Shown: positions 40,909-49,975 of the stretch, in pieces
Layout of the letters: each line of letters begins with the position of its first letter
Position numbering within the stretch: position 1 is the first letter of the stretch
Assembly: GCA_947165485.1 (NCBI GenBank)
Contig: CAMVAP010000015.1
Coordinates: forward strand, 1-58,099
Direction: 5' to 3'
Length of the DNA stretch: 58,099 nt
Source: an uncultured Prevotellaceae bacterium
GTDB lineage: Bacteria; Bacteroidota; Bacteroidia; Bacteroidales; Muribaculaceae
Translations under genes and position numbers: made by a program
The notes under the pieces: model-generated
Database searches by the model: none
Told to the model about the DNA's origin: nothing
Seen by the model: the letters and a program-made list of their open reading frames with translations, nothing else

Positions 40909-42216
40909 TTGATCGTCGGGTTGGGTCCACAGGTCAGAGATTTTCACCTCGTTCATGCCTGCGAGGTAGGTTTGCCAGGTATGGTTGATGTGTTTCACCG
41001 TCTGGGGGTTGATGCTGTCCAGGATATGGAGTTGCTGGAACACCTTGCCATTGGCATTGAGTTTTTCCAGCATCTTGCCCACGGTGATGTTGTCGGTGTC
41101 CTCGTAGGGGGCATAGGTGGGCTCTGCCAGCTCGTGCTCTTTTCGCTCCACGAGCATCTGTACCTCGCACAGGTCGTTGAGCACCTCGTTGATGAGCCTG
41201 GTGGGGATGCCCGTTTCCTGTTTGAGCCGCGTGGCGGTGTAGTGCTCCTTGCCGTCGCGGAACGCGCGGCAGATCATTCCCAGCAGGGCGGCACTCAACA
41301 ACGTGCGGTCGTTGTAGGGGACATCCCCCTTGCCCCTGTACAGCGAGTAGTAGTCATAGTCCTGACTGGTGTGGGTGAGCAGGGCAAAGAACAGGACGAT
41401 GTACCACGAGAACTGTACCCACAGCATGAACAGCGGCAGGGCCGACAACGAGCCGTAGATGGCGTTGTAGCTCGACAAGAGGATCTGGCTATACACGTAG
41501 GCACGTTGCAGCAGGTCGATGAAGATGGCGGCGAGCAGTGCGGGAACGATGGTGTGCCGTAGCTGCACGCGCGTGTTGGGGACGTGCTTATAGACTATGA
41601 TAAACACGAGGGTGATTACCGCGATGGGGATGAGCTTGATGAGTTGCTGCCACAGTGGCGCAAAGAAGGCAAATGTGCTGGAGCCGTCGATGAAGCGGCT
41701 CACGGCCAAGTGGATACCCGACACGATGACGATGGTGACCGGTGCCAGGAAAAACATGCTTAGGTAGCTCATCACGCGCCGGGCGATGCCGCGCGGGCGC
41801 TTCACATTCCAGATGGTGTTAAACACTGTCTCGATGTTGTTGATCAGGCCGATGACCGAGTAGAGCATCACCAGCACACCAAAGCCGATGATGGCGCTGC
41901 TGCGGGCATTGGTCAGGTAGGAGTTGGCAAACTGGATGATGTAGTTGGCGGCATCGGGCTGGCTGGAGAGCAGTTGCCTGATGGTCGTCTCGATGATACC
42001 ACTGTAGCCAAAACCGCGCGAGACGGCAAAGAACAGGGCCACCAGCGGCACGATGGCCAGCACAGTGTTGAAGGCCAGTGCGCCAGCATATTGAAACAGG
42101 TTCTTGTCAATAAACTGATTGATGGTGAGCCAGGTCTTGCCCAGGGCCGCCTTGAGCCAGTCCATGAGGCTCGCCTTCAACTTCTCCTTATCTTTCCAGT
42201 CGCTAATCCTTTTCAT
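40894..42216 (-). CDS. YihY/BrkB-family inner-membrane protein
   Basis: The 440-aa protein has six hydrophobic segments and the YihY features QYAGALAFNTVLAIVPLVAL, LVMLYSVIGLINNIETVFN and YGSLSALPLFMLWVQFSWYI. The family was once labelled RNase BN and has no agreed function. The C-terminal 130 residues form a soluble helical domain with a winged-helix-like pattern (TRLKQETGIPTRLINEVLND). The ATG at 42216 is supported by a TACCTTTG box only 5 nt upstream. The last residues (TTRN) are encoded by a heptanucleotide array. Confidence 0.88.
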   Translation of the reverse strand: MKRISDWKDKEKLKASLMDWLKAALGKTWLTINQFIDKNLFQYAGALAFNTVLAIVPLVALFFAVSRGFGYSGIIETTIRQLLSSQPDAANYIIQFANSYLTNARSSAIIGFGVLVMLYSVIGLINNIETVFNTIWNVKRPRGIARRVMSYLSMFFLAPVTIVIVSGIHLAVSRFIDGSSTFAFFAPLWQQLIKLIPIAVITLVFIIVYKHVPNTRVQLRHTIVPALLAAIFIDLLQRAYVYSQILLSSYNAIYGSLSALPLFMLWVQFSWYIVLFFALLTHTSQDYDYYSLYRGKGDVPYNDRTLLSAALLGMICRAFRDGKEHYTATRLKQETGIPTRLINEVLNDLCEVQMLVERKEHELAEPTYAPYEDTDNITVGKMLEKLNANGKVFQQLHILDSINPQTVKHINHTWQTYLAGMNEVKISDLWTQPDDQTTRN

Positions 42217-42221
42217 GACGG

Positions 42222-42229
42222 CAAAGGTA
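42222..42229 (-). promoter_or_regulatory. -7 box of the YihY gene, 5 nt from the ATG
   Basis: On the minus strand TACCTTTG is followed by CCGTC and ATG, which predicts a leaderless or near-leaderless mRNA. Confidence 0.55.
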
Positions 42230-42253
42230 GTGATTTTTAGTTAATTATTATTC

Positions 42254-42283
42254 TTGTCATGTGAAAAGTATTTACTACCTTTG
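42254..42283 (+). promoter_or_regulatory. Promoter of the superoxide dismutase gene
   Basis: TTG (42254-42256) and TACCTTTG (42276-42283) are separated by exactly 19 bp. The ATG follows 46 nt later. Confidence 0.7.
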
Positions 42284-42329
42284 CCACTTTACTGAGGATA
42301 AATGATTATAAACCTAAATCAAATTGACA

Positions 42330-42944
42330 ATGATGAAAAAGACAATGCCTGTTGACGGAAAATTTGAGTTGATGGCGCTGCCATATAGTGACCATGCGCT
42401 GGAGCCAGTGGTGAGTGCCGGCACGCTGGGTTTTCATCATGGCAAGCACCTGCAAGCCTATGTGAACAACCTGAATGCCGCTCTGCCCGGTAGCGGACTG
42501 GAGGGGCTGGCACTGGAAGATGTCGTGCTCAAGGCCCAGGGAGGGATGCTCAACAATGCGGGCCAGATCCTGAACCACAACCTGTACTTCTCGCAGTTCA
42601 GGGCACCCGTGCCCGACAATGCGCCCACGGGCCGCCTGTCCGATGCCATCGAGGCACAATTTGGCTCGTTTGAGGCCTTCAAGGAGGCGTTTGCTCAAGC
42701 CGGTGCCACGCTCTTTGGCTCGGGCTGGGTGTGGCTCAGTGCCGATGCCCAGGGCCACCTGCTCATCAGCCAGGAGCCCAATGCCGCCAATCCCATCCAG
42801 CGCGGCCTGTGCCCGCTGTTGACGATGGACGTGTGGGAACATGCCTACTACCTCGACTACCAGAACCGTCGCCCCGATCATCTGGCCGCCCTGTGGCAGA
42901 TCATTGATTGGGATGTGGTGGCAGCGCGGTATGAGCAAAGGTGA
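42330..42944 (+). CDS. Superoxide dismutase, Fe/Mn family
   Basis: The 204-aa product (ATG at 42330) is an Fe/Mn superoxide dismutase, which converts superoxide to oxygen and peroxide. Metal ligands are visible: His36 in GFHHGKHLQAYV, a second His in LNHNLYFSQF, and Asp and His in LTMDVWEHAYYLDYQN. GSGWVWLSADAQG is the usual core. Bacteroides enzymes of this type are often cambialistic, using either metal, which cannot be decided here. There is no signal peptide, so it is cytoplasmic. A secreted papain-like protein gene begins 10 nt downstream, probably in the same operon. Confidence 0.95.
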   Translation: MMKKTMPVDGKFELMALPYSDHALEPVVSAGTLGFHHGKHLQAYVNNLNAALPGSGLEGLALEDVVLKAQGGMLNNAGQILNHNLYFSQFRAPVPDNAPTGRLSDAIEAQFGSFEAFKEAFAQAGATLFGSGWVWLSADAQGHLLISQEPNAANPIQRGLCPLLTMDVWEHAYYLDYQNRRPDHLAALWQIIDWDVVAARYEQR

Positions 42945-42954
42945 AACATCCTCG

Positions 42955-43935
42955 ATGAAGCGGGTATATATAGTGATTCTGGCCTTGCTGTGTCTGGTGG
43001 GGCAAGCCCCGGCGCGTGACAAGGTGAACAAGGGGTGGCAGCGGGCGATGCTTGCCGCCATTGACTCCTTTCCCCAGCATGGCGGTTACTATACTGGTGG
43101 CCGCCCCAACGAGCTGTTTGCCAAGACCACCTGGCGTGGGTTGCATGATGCCTTCCAGATGACGGCAGGCGACGAGTGGCCCCGTTTTGACCCCATGTTG
43201 GCGCAACCGTCATTCTGCTCCAGCGCGACATTTGGCGTGCTGATCAAGGCGTTGCTCCTGTGGGACACCAAGCACAAGATCACGCGTGAAGCGTGGGTGA
43301 ACATGAAGCCGCGCGTGGGCATCGCCGACGAGTTCAACCCCGACGGGGTGGGGCAGGACGATGGCGTGGGTTTCTGGGGGCGGGCCAATGCCAACGGTCC
43401 TGGCCTGGGCGTGCTCGTGCATGAGCTGGGCGCGGGCTACAGCTTCACGGCCTATCGCGGTGCCAAGAGCGATCGCAACAAGGAGCGGCCCGACGAGCGC
43501 TACCTGACCGATAGCGAGTGGTGTGCCCTCGGCATCTGGCAACGTGCCGTGGCGGGCGACCTGATGAAAATCTTCTGGAACCGCAACGAGAGCCGTGGCA
43601 GTGACAGTGGAGCCATCATCGGCTGTAACGACGACAAGACCGCCGACCAGGAAGCGGGCCACAGCGTCATCTACCTGGGCTGCGAGGGCGATACCGTCAT
43701 CTACTGGTCGTCCAACGGTCCTGGCAAGCACCCCGAGCTGATGGGCTACAGCGTGGGCCGTTGCCACAAGACCGCTATCCAGCGTGTGGTGTTTACCCGC
43801 ATCACACGGCCCGAGCGCTTCAACAACGCACGTCACATGGCCCCCACCGATGTCAACGCCTACCTGCGCGACCTGAACGGTATTCGCCACAGTACCACCA
43901 CCGAAATGCTCTTCCAACTAGGACTCAAAAACTAG
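42955..43935 (+). CDS. Secreted NlpC/papain-like protein (putative amidase or peptidase)
   Basis: The product is 326 aa from the ATG at 42955 (signal MKRVYIVILALLCLVGQAPA). A candidate catalytic pair is Cys88 in AQPSFCSSATFGV and His236 in EAGHSVIYLG, which have the order and spacing of papain-like or NlpC-type folds. WSSNGPGKHPELMGYSVGRC follows with possible third-residue candidates. This assignment rests on pattern only. If right, it would cut an envelope peptide or amide. It follows the dismutase gene by 10 nt and is ended by a 12-bp perfect hairpin. Confidence 0.65.
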   Translation: MKRVYIVILALLCLVGQAPARDKVNKGWQRAMLAAIDSFPQHGGYYTGGRPNELFAKTTWRGLHDAFQMTAGDEWPRFDPMLAQPSFCSSATFGVLIKALLLWDTKHKITREAWVNMKPRVGIADEFNPDGVGQDDGVGFWGRANANGPGLGVLVHELGAGYSFTAYRGAKSDRNKERPDERYLTDSEWCALGIWQRAVAGDLMKIFWNRNESRGSDSGAIIGCNDDKTADQEAGHSVIYLGCEGDTVIYWSSNGPGKHPELMGYSVGRCHKTAIQRVVFTRITRPERFNNARHMAPTDVNAYLRDLNGIRHSTTTEMLFQLGLKN

Positions 43936-43960
43936 GAATTTACATCCTCGCAAGCGCGGA

Positions 43961-44066
43961 GAAATTAAACAAAAATTGTAATTAAAATTAAAGGAACTTG
44001 GCTGATTATCAGCCAAGTTCTAAAACTATTTTTGCTTAATTTTTAAATTAATTTTTGTTTAATTTC
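43961..44066. terminator. Nested inverted repeats with a perfect inner hairpin (copy D of the GAAATTA family)
   Basis: The inner hairpin has arms GAACTTGGCTGA (43994-44005) and 44009-44020, 12 bp perfect with a 3-nt loop. Outside it, GAAATTAAACAAAAATT (43961-43977) pairs perfectly over 17 bp with 44050-44066. Small GC hairpins flank both sides, as in copies A-C. It separates convergent genes and probably terminates both. Confidence 0.7.
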
Positions 44067-44145
44067 TCGGTCGCCAGGCCGATCTAAAAAACTTTGTGGC
44101 TTAGCGTGAGGTCCGTTGCGGCGTGAGGGTTGGAGAGGCGTGGAG

Positions 44146-44937
44146 TTATTCATTGATGTGGACCTTGCCGCTGCCAGCTATATCCTCCTTGTGTGAGCCA
44201 ACCTTGCCCCGCAGGTAGATGTCACCCGATCCAGCGATCTCACTATAGACAAGGTCCACATTCAGGTTATTGAAGGTCATGTTGCCCGATCCGGCAATCT
44301 CGTTGCTCAGTTTCTGGCTGGTGAGTCCGGCGATGTCGATGTCGCCCGAGCCAGCGATTTCGGTTTTCACCTCATGGGCTTGTACCATGCCCGTGGTCAC
44401 ATCGCCCGATCCAGCGATCTCGATGCGCATATCCTGGCACGTCAGTCCCGCCAGGGTGATGTTGCCCGATCCGGCAATCGAGAGATTGATATCACCGGCC
44501 TGCCATGCGTTGGGGGCGGTCACCTTGCCCGATCCGGCGATGCCGATGTCCTTGATGGTGGGTGTGGTGACAATCACCTGCAAGCCCTTGAAGAACTTGC
44601 CGGCATCAATCATGTCTTCTTTCATGTCGATGGTCAAGGTTCCGTCCTTGACATAGATGGTCATGTTGCCGAGCTGGTCCACGGTACCTTCCACGCGCAC
44701 TGTGCTTGCCTGTCCCTGCTCCAGAATCACGTTGAACGGGCCAGCCACGTCCAGGTCGTCAAATGCTTGCATCTGTGTATCGGTGTTGACTTGATGCACC
44801 TGTGAGGGCGTGTCGTTGTGATGACCACTCCTGTTGATGAGTGACCAGCCGTTCTCGCCAACTTTTACACGTAGGCACGATGTCATCGTCATTGTCACAA
44901 GGGCTACAAGGCTCAAAGCCAGGAATAACTTCTTCAT
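44146..44937 (-). CDS. Head-GIN-domain lipoprotein (DUF2807)
   Basis: The product is 263 aa from the ATG at 44937, with the signal MKKLFLALSLVALVTMTMTS and lipobox Cys21. From about residue 60 it is a DUF2807 or 'head GIN' domain: FDDLDVAGPFNVILEQGQ, then about six repeats of the form IAGSGDI or IAGSGNI (IGIAGSGKVTA, LSIAGSGNITL, IEIAGSGDVTT, TEIAGSGDIDI, NEIAGSGNMTF, SEIAGSGDIYL), forming a beta-helix-like solenoid. Such proteins are frequent envelope components in Bacteroidetes, with unknown ligand. No TAnnTTTG box is evident upstream. Confidence 0.85.
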   Translation of the reverse strand: MKKLFLALSLVALVTMTMTSCLRVKVGENGWSLINRSGHHNDTPSQVHQVNTDTQMQAFDDLDVAGPFNVILEQGQASTVRVEGTVDQLGNMTIYVKDGTLTIDMKEDMIDAGKFFKGLQVIVTTPTIKDIGIAGSGKVTAPNAWQAGDINLSIAGSGNITLAGLTCQDMRIEIAGSGDVTTGMVQAHEVKTEIAGSGDIDIAGLTSQKLSNEIAGSGNMTFNNLNVDLVYSEIAGSGDIYLRGKVGSHKEDIAGSGKVHINE

Positions 44938-45331
44938 AGTTGTTACTTTTTTTATTGGGTTATTTTGTACTTGTTTACCTCTTAGACGCACAACGTAGTC
45001 AAAAAGTTTCACAAAAATAAGAAAAAATTTTTTGAAGCAATGATTTAGATGTTGCCCCAACCTTTAACTAGGCCTAGCCAAACCCTGCGGGCCTAATGCG
45101 AATATCGCTAATTTGGCGAACATTTAGCTTTGGCCAAGCCAATTATGACGCGCCATCAGTTTCTTCAGATGCCACACCCGTTGCAAGGTGGCCAGTAGAG
45201 GCTTGCTGTGAGAATAGTTAACGAATATTAAATCTTGAAAATTTATCATGAATAACTGATAATTTTTTTTATTTTTGCAAGAGTATAACCCCGGTAAATC
45301 CATTTTTATTAACAAATAAAACAAAAAGCTT
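44938..45331. other. Divergent intergenic region
   Basis: This 394-bp gap holds the TATTTTTG box (45270-45277) of the rightward gene, 54 nt before its ATG. Near 45078-45107 there is CCCTGCGGGCCTAATGCGAAT, related to the flanks of the repeat at 10566-10812. Nothing else is evident. Confidence 0.45.
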
Positions 45332-48300
45332 ATGAAGAAGATCCTTTTACTACTGCTGGGCCTCACCATTGCGGTGGGTGCCTCGGCTGACGTGAAAACT
45401 GAACTAAACCGCCCAGTGCGGCAGTCAGTTTTTGCCCAGAAGGCCAAGGCTCATGCCGAGGCTAGCAAGGCCAAGAAGGAGGCCGCAAGGCAAGCGGCCA
45501 TCGAGGAGTTCAATGCCAGGGCCGAAGCTCACAAGGCTCAGCCCAAACAAGAGCCTAAACTCAGTGGCGGCACCCGTGTCATCGATGAGCAGCCCGACGG
45601 TGAGGTGATGACCTTCACCCACTTCGGCTATATCGTTTGCAAGGGTCATGATGCAGGATTTTTTAGCAAGACTTCTAAGGTTGTTTTCTCCCCCAACGGA
45701 CAGACGGTCTATATTGAACGTCCCGTTGCCAATGAAAGCCCTGCATGGGTAATGGGTACCTTATCTGGCAACAAAATCACTGTGCCTATGGGACAATTCC
45801 TCTATCAGTATGAGAATTCTGATAATGGTTATGTCATGGTGTGGGGCACAATGACCAAAGACGATGATGGCGACTGGGCAGTCAAGTACAAACCCGACGT
45901 GAGCAATGCCACCTACACCATTGACTTCGAGAACCAAACCCTCACATTGGACAACACCAATTTTGAGCCGACTGGTCCTGATTTTGAGGAGGAATATGTC
46001 TCGGTTGGCACTTCAGGCTTGTTGGTCATCAGCAATACAGAGCTTGAAGAGGAATATTTTTATGGAAACTACAGCCTTGAGTGCGCTTCTTATTATCAAC
46101 CTCAGCAGAGCACGAATGTCATCTATGACGAGCCCGAAGGCGAGGCGCGTATCTACAAGAGGTCTGGCAGTTACATTGATTCCAAGGGTACAGAATACGA
46201 ACAAGAGAACAATGTATATTTCGTTTATGCCCCCGACGGTGAAACGGTTTATATCTCTGACATTGCTGTCGGTACCGATTGTAATTCATTTGTGAAGGGC
46301 ACCATCCGTGACGGTAAAATCGTCGTGCCCCTGGGACAGTACATTTATTCTAATGGGGATGATGATGGTTTCTTGATTGGATGGGGACAATGTACTTGGG
46401 ATAATGACGAGGAAAGATACATCACCTCGTTGGATCCCCGAGTTGCCACGGTGACCTATACTATCGATGGCGACAACCTCGTGATGGACAACACCCGTCA
46501 GACCAATAGCGTGCGTGAAGGTCTTGCTGTGTTCCATCACTATTCTGATTACTACGATGATTTCAGCATCGAGTGGAACACCGTACTTATCGGCTCGCCC
46601 CATGTCATTTATGACCAGCCCGATGGAGCTGTCGCCACCTTCATGCACACCGGCACCACCATTGACACCGATGATCAAGGAATTAACAACAAGAGCACTT
46701 ATTCCAAGATTGTCATCGACCCCGACAATGGTCTGGTTTACATCCAGAATCCCGTTGCTGCAACTCCTGAAGGCTCTTGGGTGAAAGGCACCGTGAACGG
46801 TAACAAAATCACCATTCCCATGGGACAATACATCTATTGGGGCAGTAGCGAAGGAGCAATGTTGGCTTGGGGCTCGTCATCACGAAATGGTGACGGCAAT
46901 TTTGTAATTGAAAAAGACCCCACGGTCACCGAGGCCACATTCACCATCAATAACGATGGAACCATCACTATCGACAACACATCTGGCGGCATTGACGGTG
47001 ATGGCGCAACAGGTTTGGTAGTCGTTTGGGTTTGGGACGGGGGCGAGGCGCCTTACTTATTGGAATGGAATTCGGAATATACTGCTGCCGAAATACCTAC
47101 CGTTATCACCGAGCAACCCGAGGGCGAGCTCGTGACCTACAACCGCAGCGGCTATTCCGTTTATGATGGTTCCATTTATGATCAGCAAGGTACAGTGGAT
47201 ATCGTCTATGCCCCTGACGGCGAGACAGTTTATATCTGTAACGTCGTTTCTGATGGCTTCGGAAGCTGGGTCATGGGCACTAAAGCAGGCAACAAGATCC
47301 ATGTGCCCATGGGACAGTACATCTATTATGAAGACGATTATGGTTACGGCTTCAAGTTGGGATGGGGGCAGGCCTATATGAACAGCAGCGAGGAATGGAG
47401 ATTCAACCTCGACCCCAGCGTGACCGAAGTCACTTTCACCATCTATGGCGACTTTATCTCTCTCGATAACAGTTCATTAGGACCGAACGATGACCTCAAT
47501 GGCACGACAGGTCTTGCTGTTGTAGTAGATGTTGAGCCTGATTATCTGTACCAGGTTGACGTGTTCACCAAGTTCTCAGCACCCCTCACCATTATTACAC
47601 AGCAGCCTGAAGGCACTTACAAGAAGTACTTCCGCTCCATCCACACCAGTGAATATAAAGATCGAGACAATTACTACGTTAACAGCACTGCCGAGATGGT
47701 GTATTCCGAGAACAGCAATGTGGTATATATCAAGGGAATCGTCCAGGGTACATCCGCTGCTTGGATAAAGGGCACGATTGTGGATGGTAAGATTCATGTG
47801 CCGCTGGGGCAGTGTCTGGAATTTTACGGTGATTATCACGCGAAACTGCGTTGGGTTTATGAAAAAGTCACCACTAATGGTAATAATCAAGAAGTAAGTA
47901 CACTTCCCAATTACGACGTGATCGAGGCCACCTTCACCATCGACGGCGATAAAATCACGCTCGACGAAGACAATCAGTGGAGTGACCCCCGGAATGCACA
48001 TAAGGGTCTCGGAGTCTGCTGGTACAATGCCAGTGGGTCTTTAACAAACGCATGGCCAGTGAATCTGAAAGTCCAGTTCATGCCCTATTTTGAGCCTACG
48101 GTACTCGAAGACAGGCCCGAGGGCGAGCTTAAGACCTTCAACCGTCGGGGTAACGCCATCTGCCACAAGAGTGAGGTTTATCTCAAAGACAGATATGATC
48201 GTTACCCAACGATCTGGCCGCATGAATTATGCCGCCAGGGTGACGAAACCTACATTGTTTACGCTCCCGACGGCAGAACCGTCTATCTGTACGAACCTGT

Positions 48301-49282
48301 ACAGTGTAGGTCTAATGTGCATGAGCCACGTTACACCTGGGTCATGGGCACATTGAGTGATGATGGCCACAAGATCATCGTACCGCTGGATCAGTATGTT
48401 TCATGGAATCCCACGACAAACACTGCCGAACGCTTGGGATGGGGCACCTCTTATTATAGGACTGACCGATATGGTCAGGATGAGATTTATGTCGTGCCCG
48501 ATAATTCAGTGATGACGGTGACCTATACCATCCAGGACGACTGCATCAGCATGGACAATTCCAGTGGTCATAATTTCGTTTCGGAGGTATCCTCAAATAG
48601 CTGGGCAAACGGCAATACGGGTCTTACCATTACCGACCAGTTCGGACACTGGCGTGGTGAGCTGAACTGGAGCACCACCCTCGCAGGTGATCATCCCGCC
48701 GTACCCATCGATCCCGTTGTCGAAGAATGGTATGACAATGGAGACGAGACTGGCGGCTCTGCCCTCATATCCACCTTTGAACTCACCGACGTTGATGGCT
48801 ATGGCATTAACGAGGAGGGCCTGAGCTACAGCATCTACACCGACCGTGGTGAGCTCTTCACCTTCGAGGCGAGCAAGTATGGCCTGCAGGAGGATGTGAC
48901 CGAGGTGACCTACGACATGTGGCAGGACAATTACATGCTGCGTCCCGGCAGCATCTACTTCTTCCGCACCAATGCCGAGGGCTTTGAGCCCTTCTTCAAC
49001 TGGCGCATCGGTATCCAGCTGCACTACACCTACAACGGCGTGAAGCAGTCGTCCAACATCGTTTATCTGGAAGTATTCGACGAGCCTGATAATCCCAGTG
49101 GATCTGGTGACGTGAATGGCGATGGTGAGTTGACCATCAAGGATGTTACCATGATCCTCGACTTCCTGCTGGGTTCTTCAGCAACCGATTTCAACGAGCT
49201 TAATGCTGATGTAACAGGCGACGGACTAATCACCATAGCCGATGCCACATCACTCATCGACTTCCTGCTCAGCGGAAATTGA
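45332..49282 (+). CDS. Secreted 1316-aa protein with six beta-rich repeats and a C-terminal dockerin
   Basis: A signal peptide (MKKILLLLLGLTIAVGASA) is followed by an Ala/Lys-rich helical segment (residues about 30-75). Then come six repeats of about 165 aa. Each starts with VIxExPxGE (VIDEQPDGE near 81, VIYDEPEGE near 262, VIYDQPDGA near 423, VITEQPEGE near 589, IITQQPEGT near 752, VLEDRPEGE near 923). Each then shows YAPDGETVYI-like, GNKIxVPMGQYIY-like and TFTIDGDxIxLDN-like strands. A non-repeat domain lies near 1130-1245. The end is a paired dockerin: SGDVNGDGELTIKDVTMILD and NADVTGDGLITIADATSLID. Function is unknown. Repeats suggest surface binding. Confidence 0.8.
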   Translation: MKKILLLLLGLTIAVGASADVKTELNRPVRQSVFAQKAKAHAEASKAKKEAARQAAIEEFNARAEAHKAQPKQEPKLSGGTRVIDEQPDGEVMTFTHFGYIVCKGHDAGFFSKTSKVVFSPNGQTVYIERPVANESPAWVMGTLSGNKITVPMGQFLYQYENSDNGYVMVWGTMTKDDDGDWAVKYKPDVSNATYTIDFENQTLTLDNTNFEPTGPDFEEEYVSVGTSGLLVISNTELEEEYFYGNYSLECASYYQPQQSTNVIYDEPEGEARIYKRSGSYIDSKGTEYEQENNVYFVYAPDGETVYISDIAVGTDCNSFVKGTIRDGKIVVPLGQYIYSNGDDDGFLIGWGQCTWDNDEERYITSLDPRVATVTYTIDGDNLVMDNTRQTNSVREGLAVFHHYSDYYDDFSIEWNTVLIGSPHVIYDQPDGAVATFMHTGTTIDTDDQGINNKSTYSKIVIDPDNGLVYIQNPVAATPEGSWVKGTVNGNKITIPMGQYIYWGSSEGAMLAWGSSSRNGDGNFVIEKDPTVTEATFTINNDGTITIDNTSGGIDGDGATGLVVVWVWDGGEAPYLLEWNSEYTAAEIPTVITEQPEGELVTYNRSGYSVYDGSIYDQQGTVDIVYAPDGETVYICNVVSDGFGSWVMGTKAGNKIHVPMGQYIYYEDDYGYGFKLGWGQAYMNSSEEWRFNLDPSVTEVTFTIYGDFISLDNSSLGPNDDLNGTTGLAVVVDVEPDYLYQVDVFTKFSAPLTIITQQPEGTYKKYFRSIHTSEYKDRDNYYVNSTAEMVYSENSNVVYIKGIVQGTSAAWIKGTIVDGKIHVPLGQCLEFYGDYHAKLRWVYEKVTTNGNNQEVSTLPNYDVIEATFTIDGDKITLDEDNQWSDPRNAHKGLGVCWYNASGSLTNAWPVNLKVQFMPYFEPTVLEDRPEGELKTFNRRGNAICHKSEVYLKDRYDRYPTIWPHELCRQGDETYIVYAPDGRTVYLYEPVQCRSNVHEPRYTWVMGTLSDDGHKIIVPLDQYVSWNPTTNTAERLGWGTSYYRTDRYGQDEIYVVPDNSVMTVTYTIQDDCISMDNSSGHNFVSEVSSNSWANGNTGLTITDQFGHWRGELNWSTTLAGDHPAVPIDPVVEEWYDNGDETGGSALISTFELTDVDGYGINEEGLSYSIYTDRGELFTFEASKYGLQEDVTEVTYDMWQDNYMLRPGSIYFFRTNAEGFEPFFNWRIGIQLHYTYNGVKQSSNIVYLEVFDEPDNPSGSGDVNGDGELTIKDVTMILDFLLGSSATDFNELNADVTGDGLITIADATSLIDFLLSGN

Positions 49283-49301
49283 CCCTGCAAATCCATCATT
49301 C

Positions 49302-49334
49302 AAAAAAATCGCCCATTCCCGGGCGATTTTTTTT
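49302..49334 (+). terminator. Intrinsic terminator after the dockerin-repeat gene
   Basis: AATCGCCC and GGGCGATT arms flank an ATTCCC loop, with a T8 run after the stem and an A7 run before it. Confidence 0.85.
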
Positions 49335-49415
49335 GTTAAGCCCGTAGGGCAGTCAGGTTATAGGCAGGTGGTGGAGTGAGGCGAAGCCGAACGGAACCCC
49401 TGTGTACGAGTCAGT

Positions 49416-49500
49416 CTGGCAGGTCGAATGACCTGCACAAGCCAGCGGCCTTGTGCAGGCTGAAGGCCTGCTAAACTTTCCTTGGACACTAATGATTTTA
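49416..49500. repeat. GC-rich hairpin cluster, copy 4
   Basis: GCAGGTCGAATGACCTGC, AGCCAGCGGCCTTGTGC and GCAGGCTGAAGGCCTGC are followed by TAAACTTTCCTTGGACACTA, which parallels the right side of the cluster at 33343-33390. Confidence 0.7.
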
Positions 49501-49622
49501 AATGGAAAGACCGTGCAAGAACCTCGTTGAGGTTCGCCCCATGGTGAAAATTGGCACGGAAATTGCATATTATTGAGAAAACTGATTTGGATTATTTGGT
49601 TTTATTTTATCGGTGCTAGACA

Positions 49623-49871
49623 GCCAAGATAGGCTGCACCTCGGGATATAAAAAAGAATAAATTCTTTTTGTTCTCCGCTCGGTTTGCACTATCGTTGCC
49701 ATGCGGCCAAGATAGGCGGCACCTCGGGATAAAAAAAAGAATAAATTCTTTTTGTTCTCCGCTCGGTTTGCACTACCGTTGCCATGCGGCCAAGATAGGC
49801 GGCACCTCGGGATATAAAAAAGAATAAATTCTTTTTGTTCTCCGCTCGGTTTGCACTATCTTTGTAGTGGG
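49623..49871. repeat. Three 83-bp direct repeats carrying promoter-like boxes
   Basis: Units start with GCCAAGATAGG at 49623, 49706 and 49789. Each contains CACCTCGGGATA, GAATAAATTCTTTTTG, TTCTCCGCTCGG and TTGCACTA. The first two end TATCGTTG and TACCGTTG, while the third ends TATCTTTG, the consensus -7 box. Confidence 0.85.
49834..49864 (+). promoter_or_regulatory. Promoter of the flotillin gene within the third repeat
   Basis: TTTG at 49834-49837 and TATCTTTG at 49857-49864 are separated by 19 bp. The ATG lies 111 nt downstream. Confidence 0.7.
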
Positions 49872-49975
49872 TTTTGCTTCCAGAGGGTAATAAGCAAACA
49901 TTTTAAACCAGTTTTTAGAAAATAGGTATCAGTAGTATAACAGATCCGTGAATTGGGTCATAAATCTCTTTTATT

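Noticed and set aside
42306-43061. 251-codon antisense frame opposite the dismutase gene
   Set aside because: It overlaps two well-supported plus-strand genes, one of them a certain superoxide dismutase, and lacks coding features.
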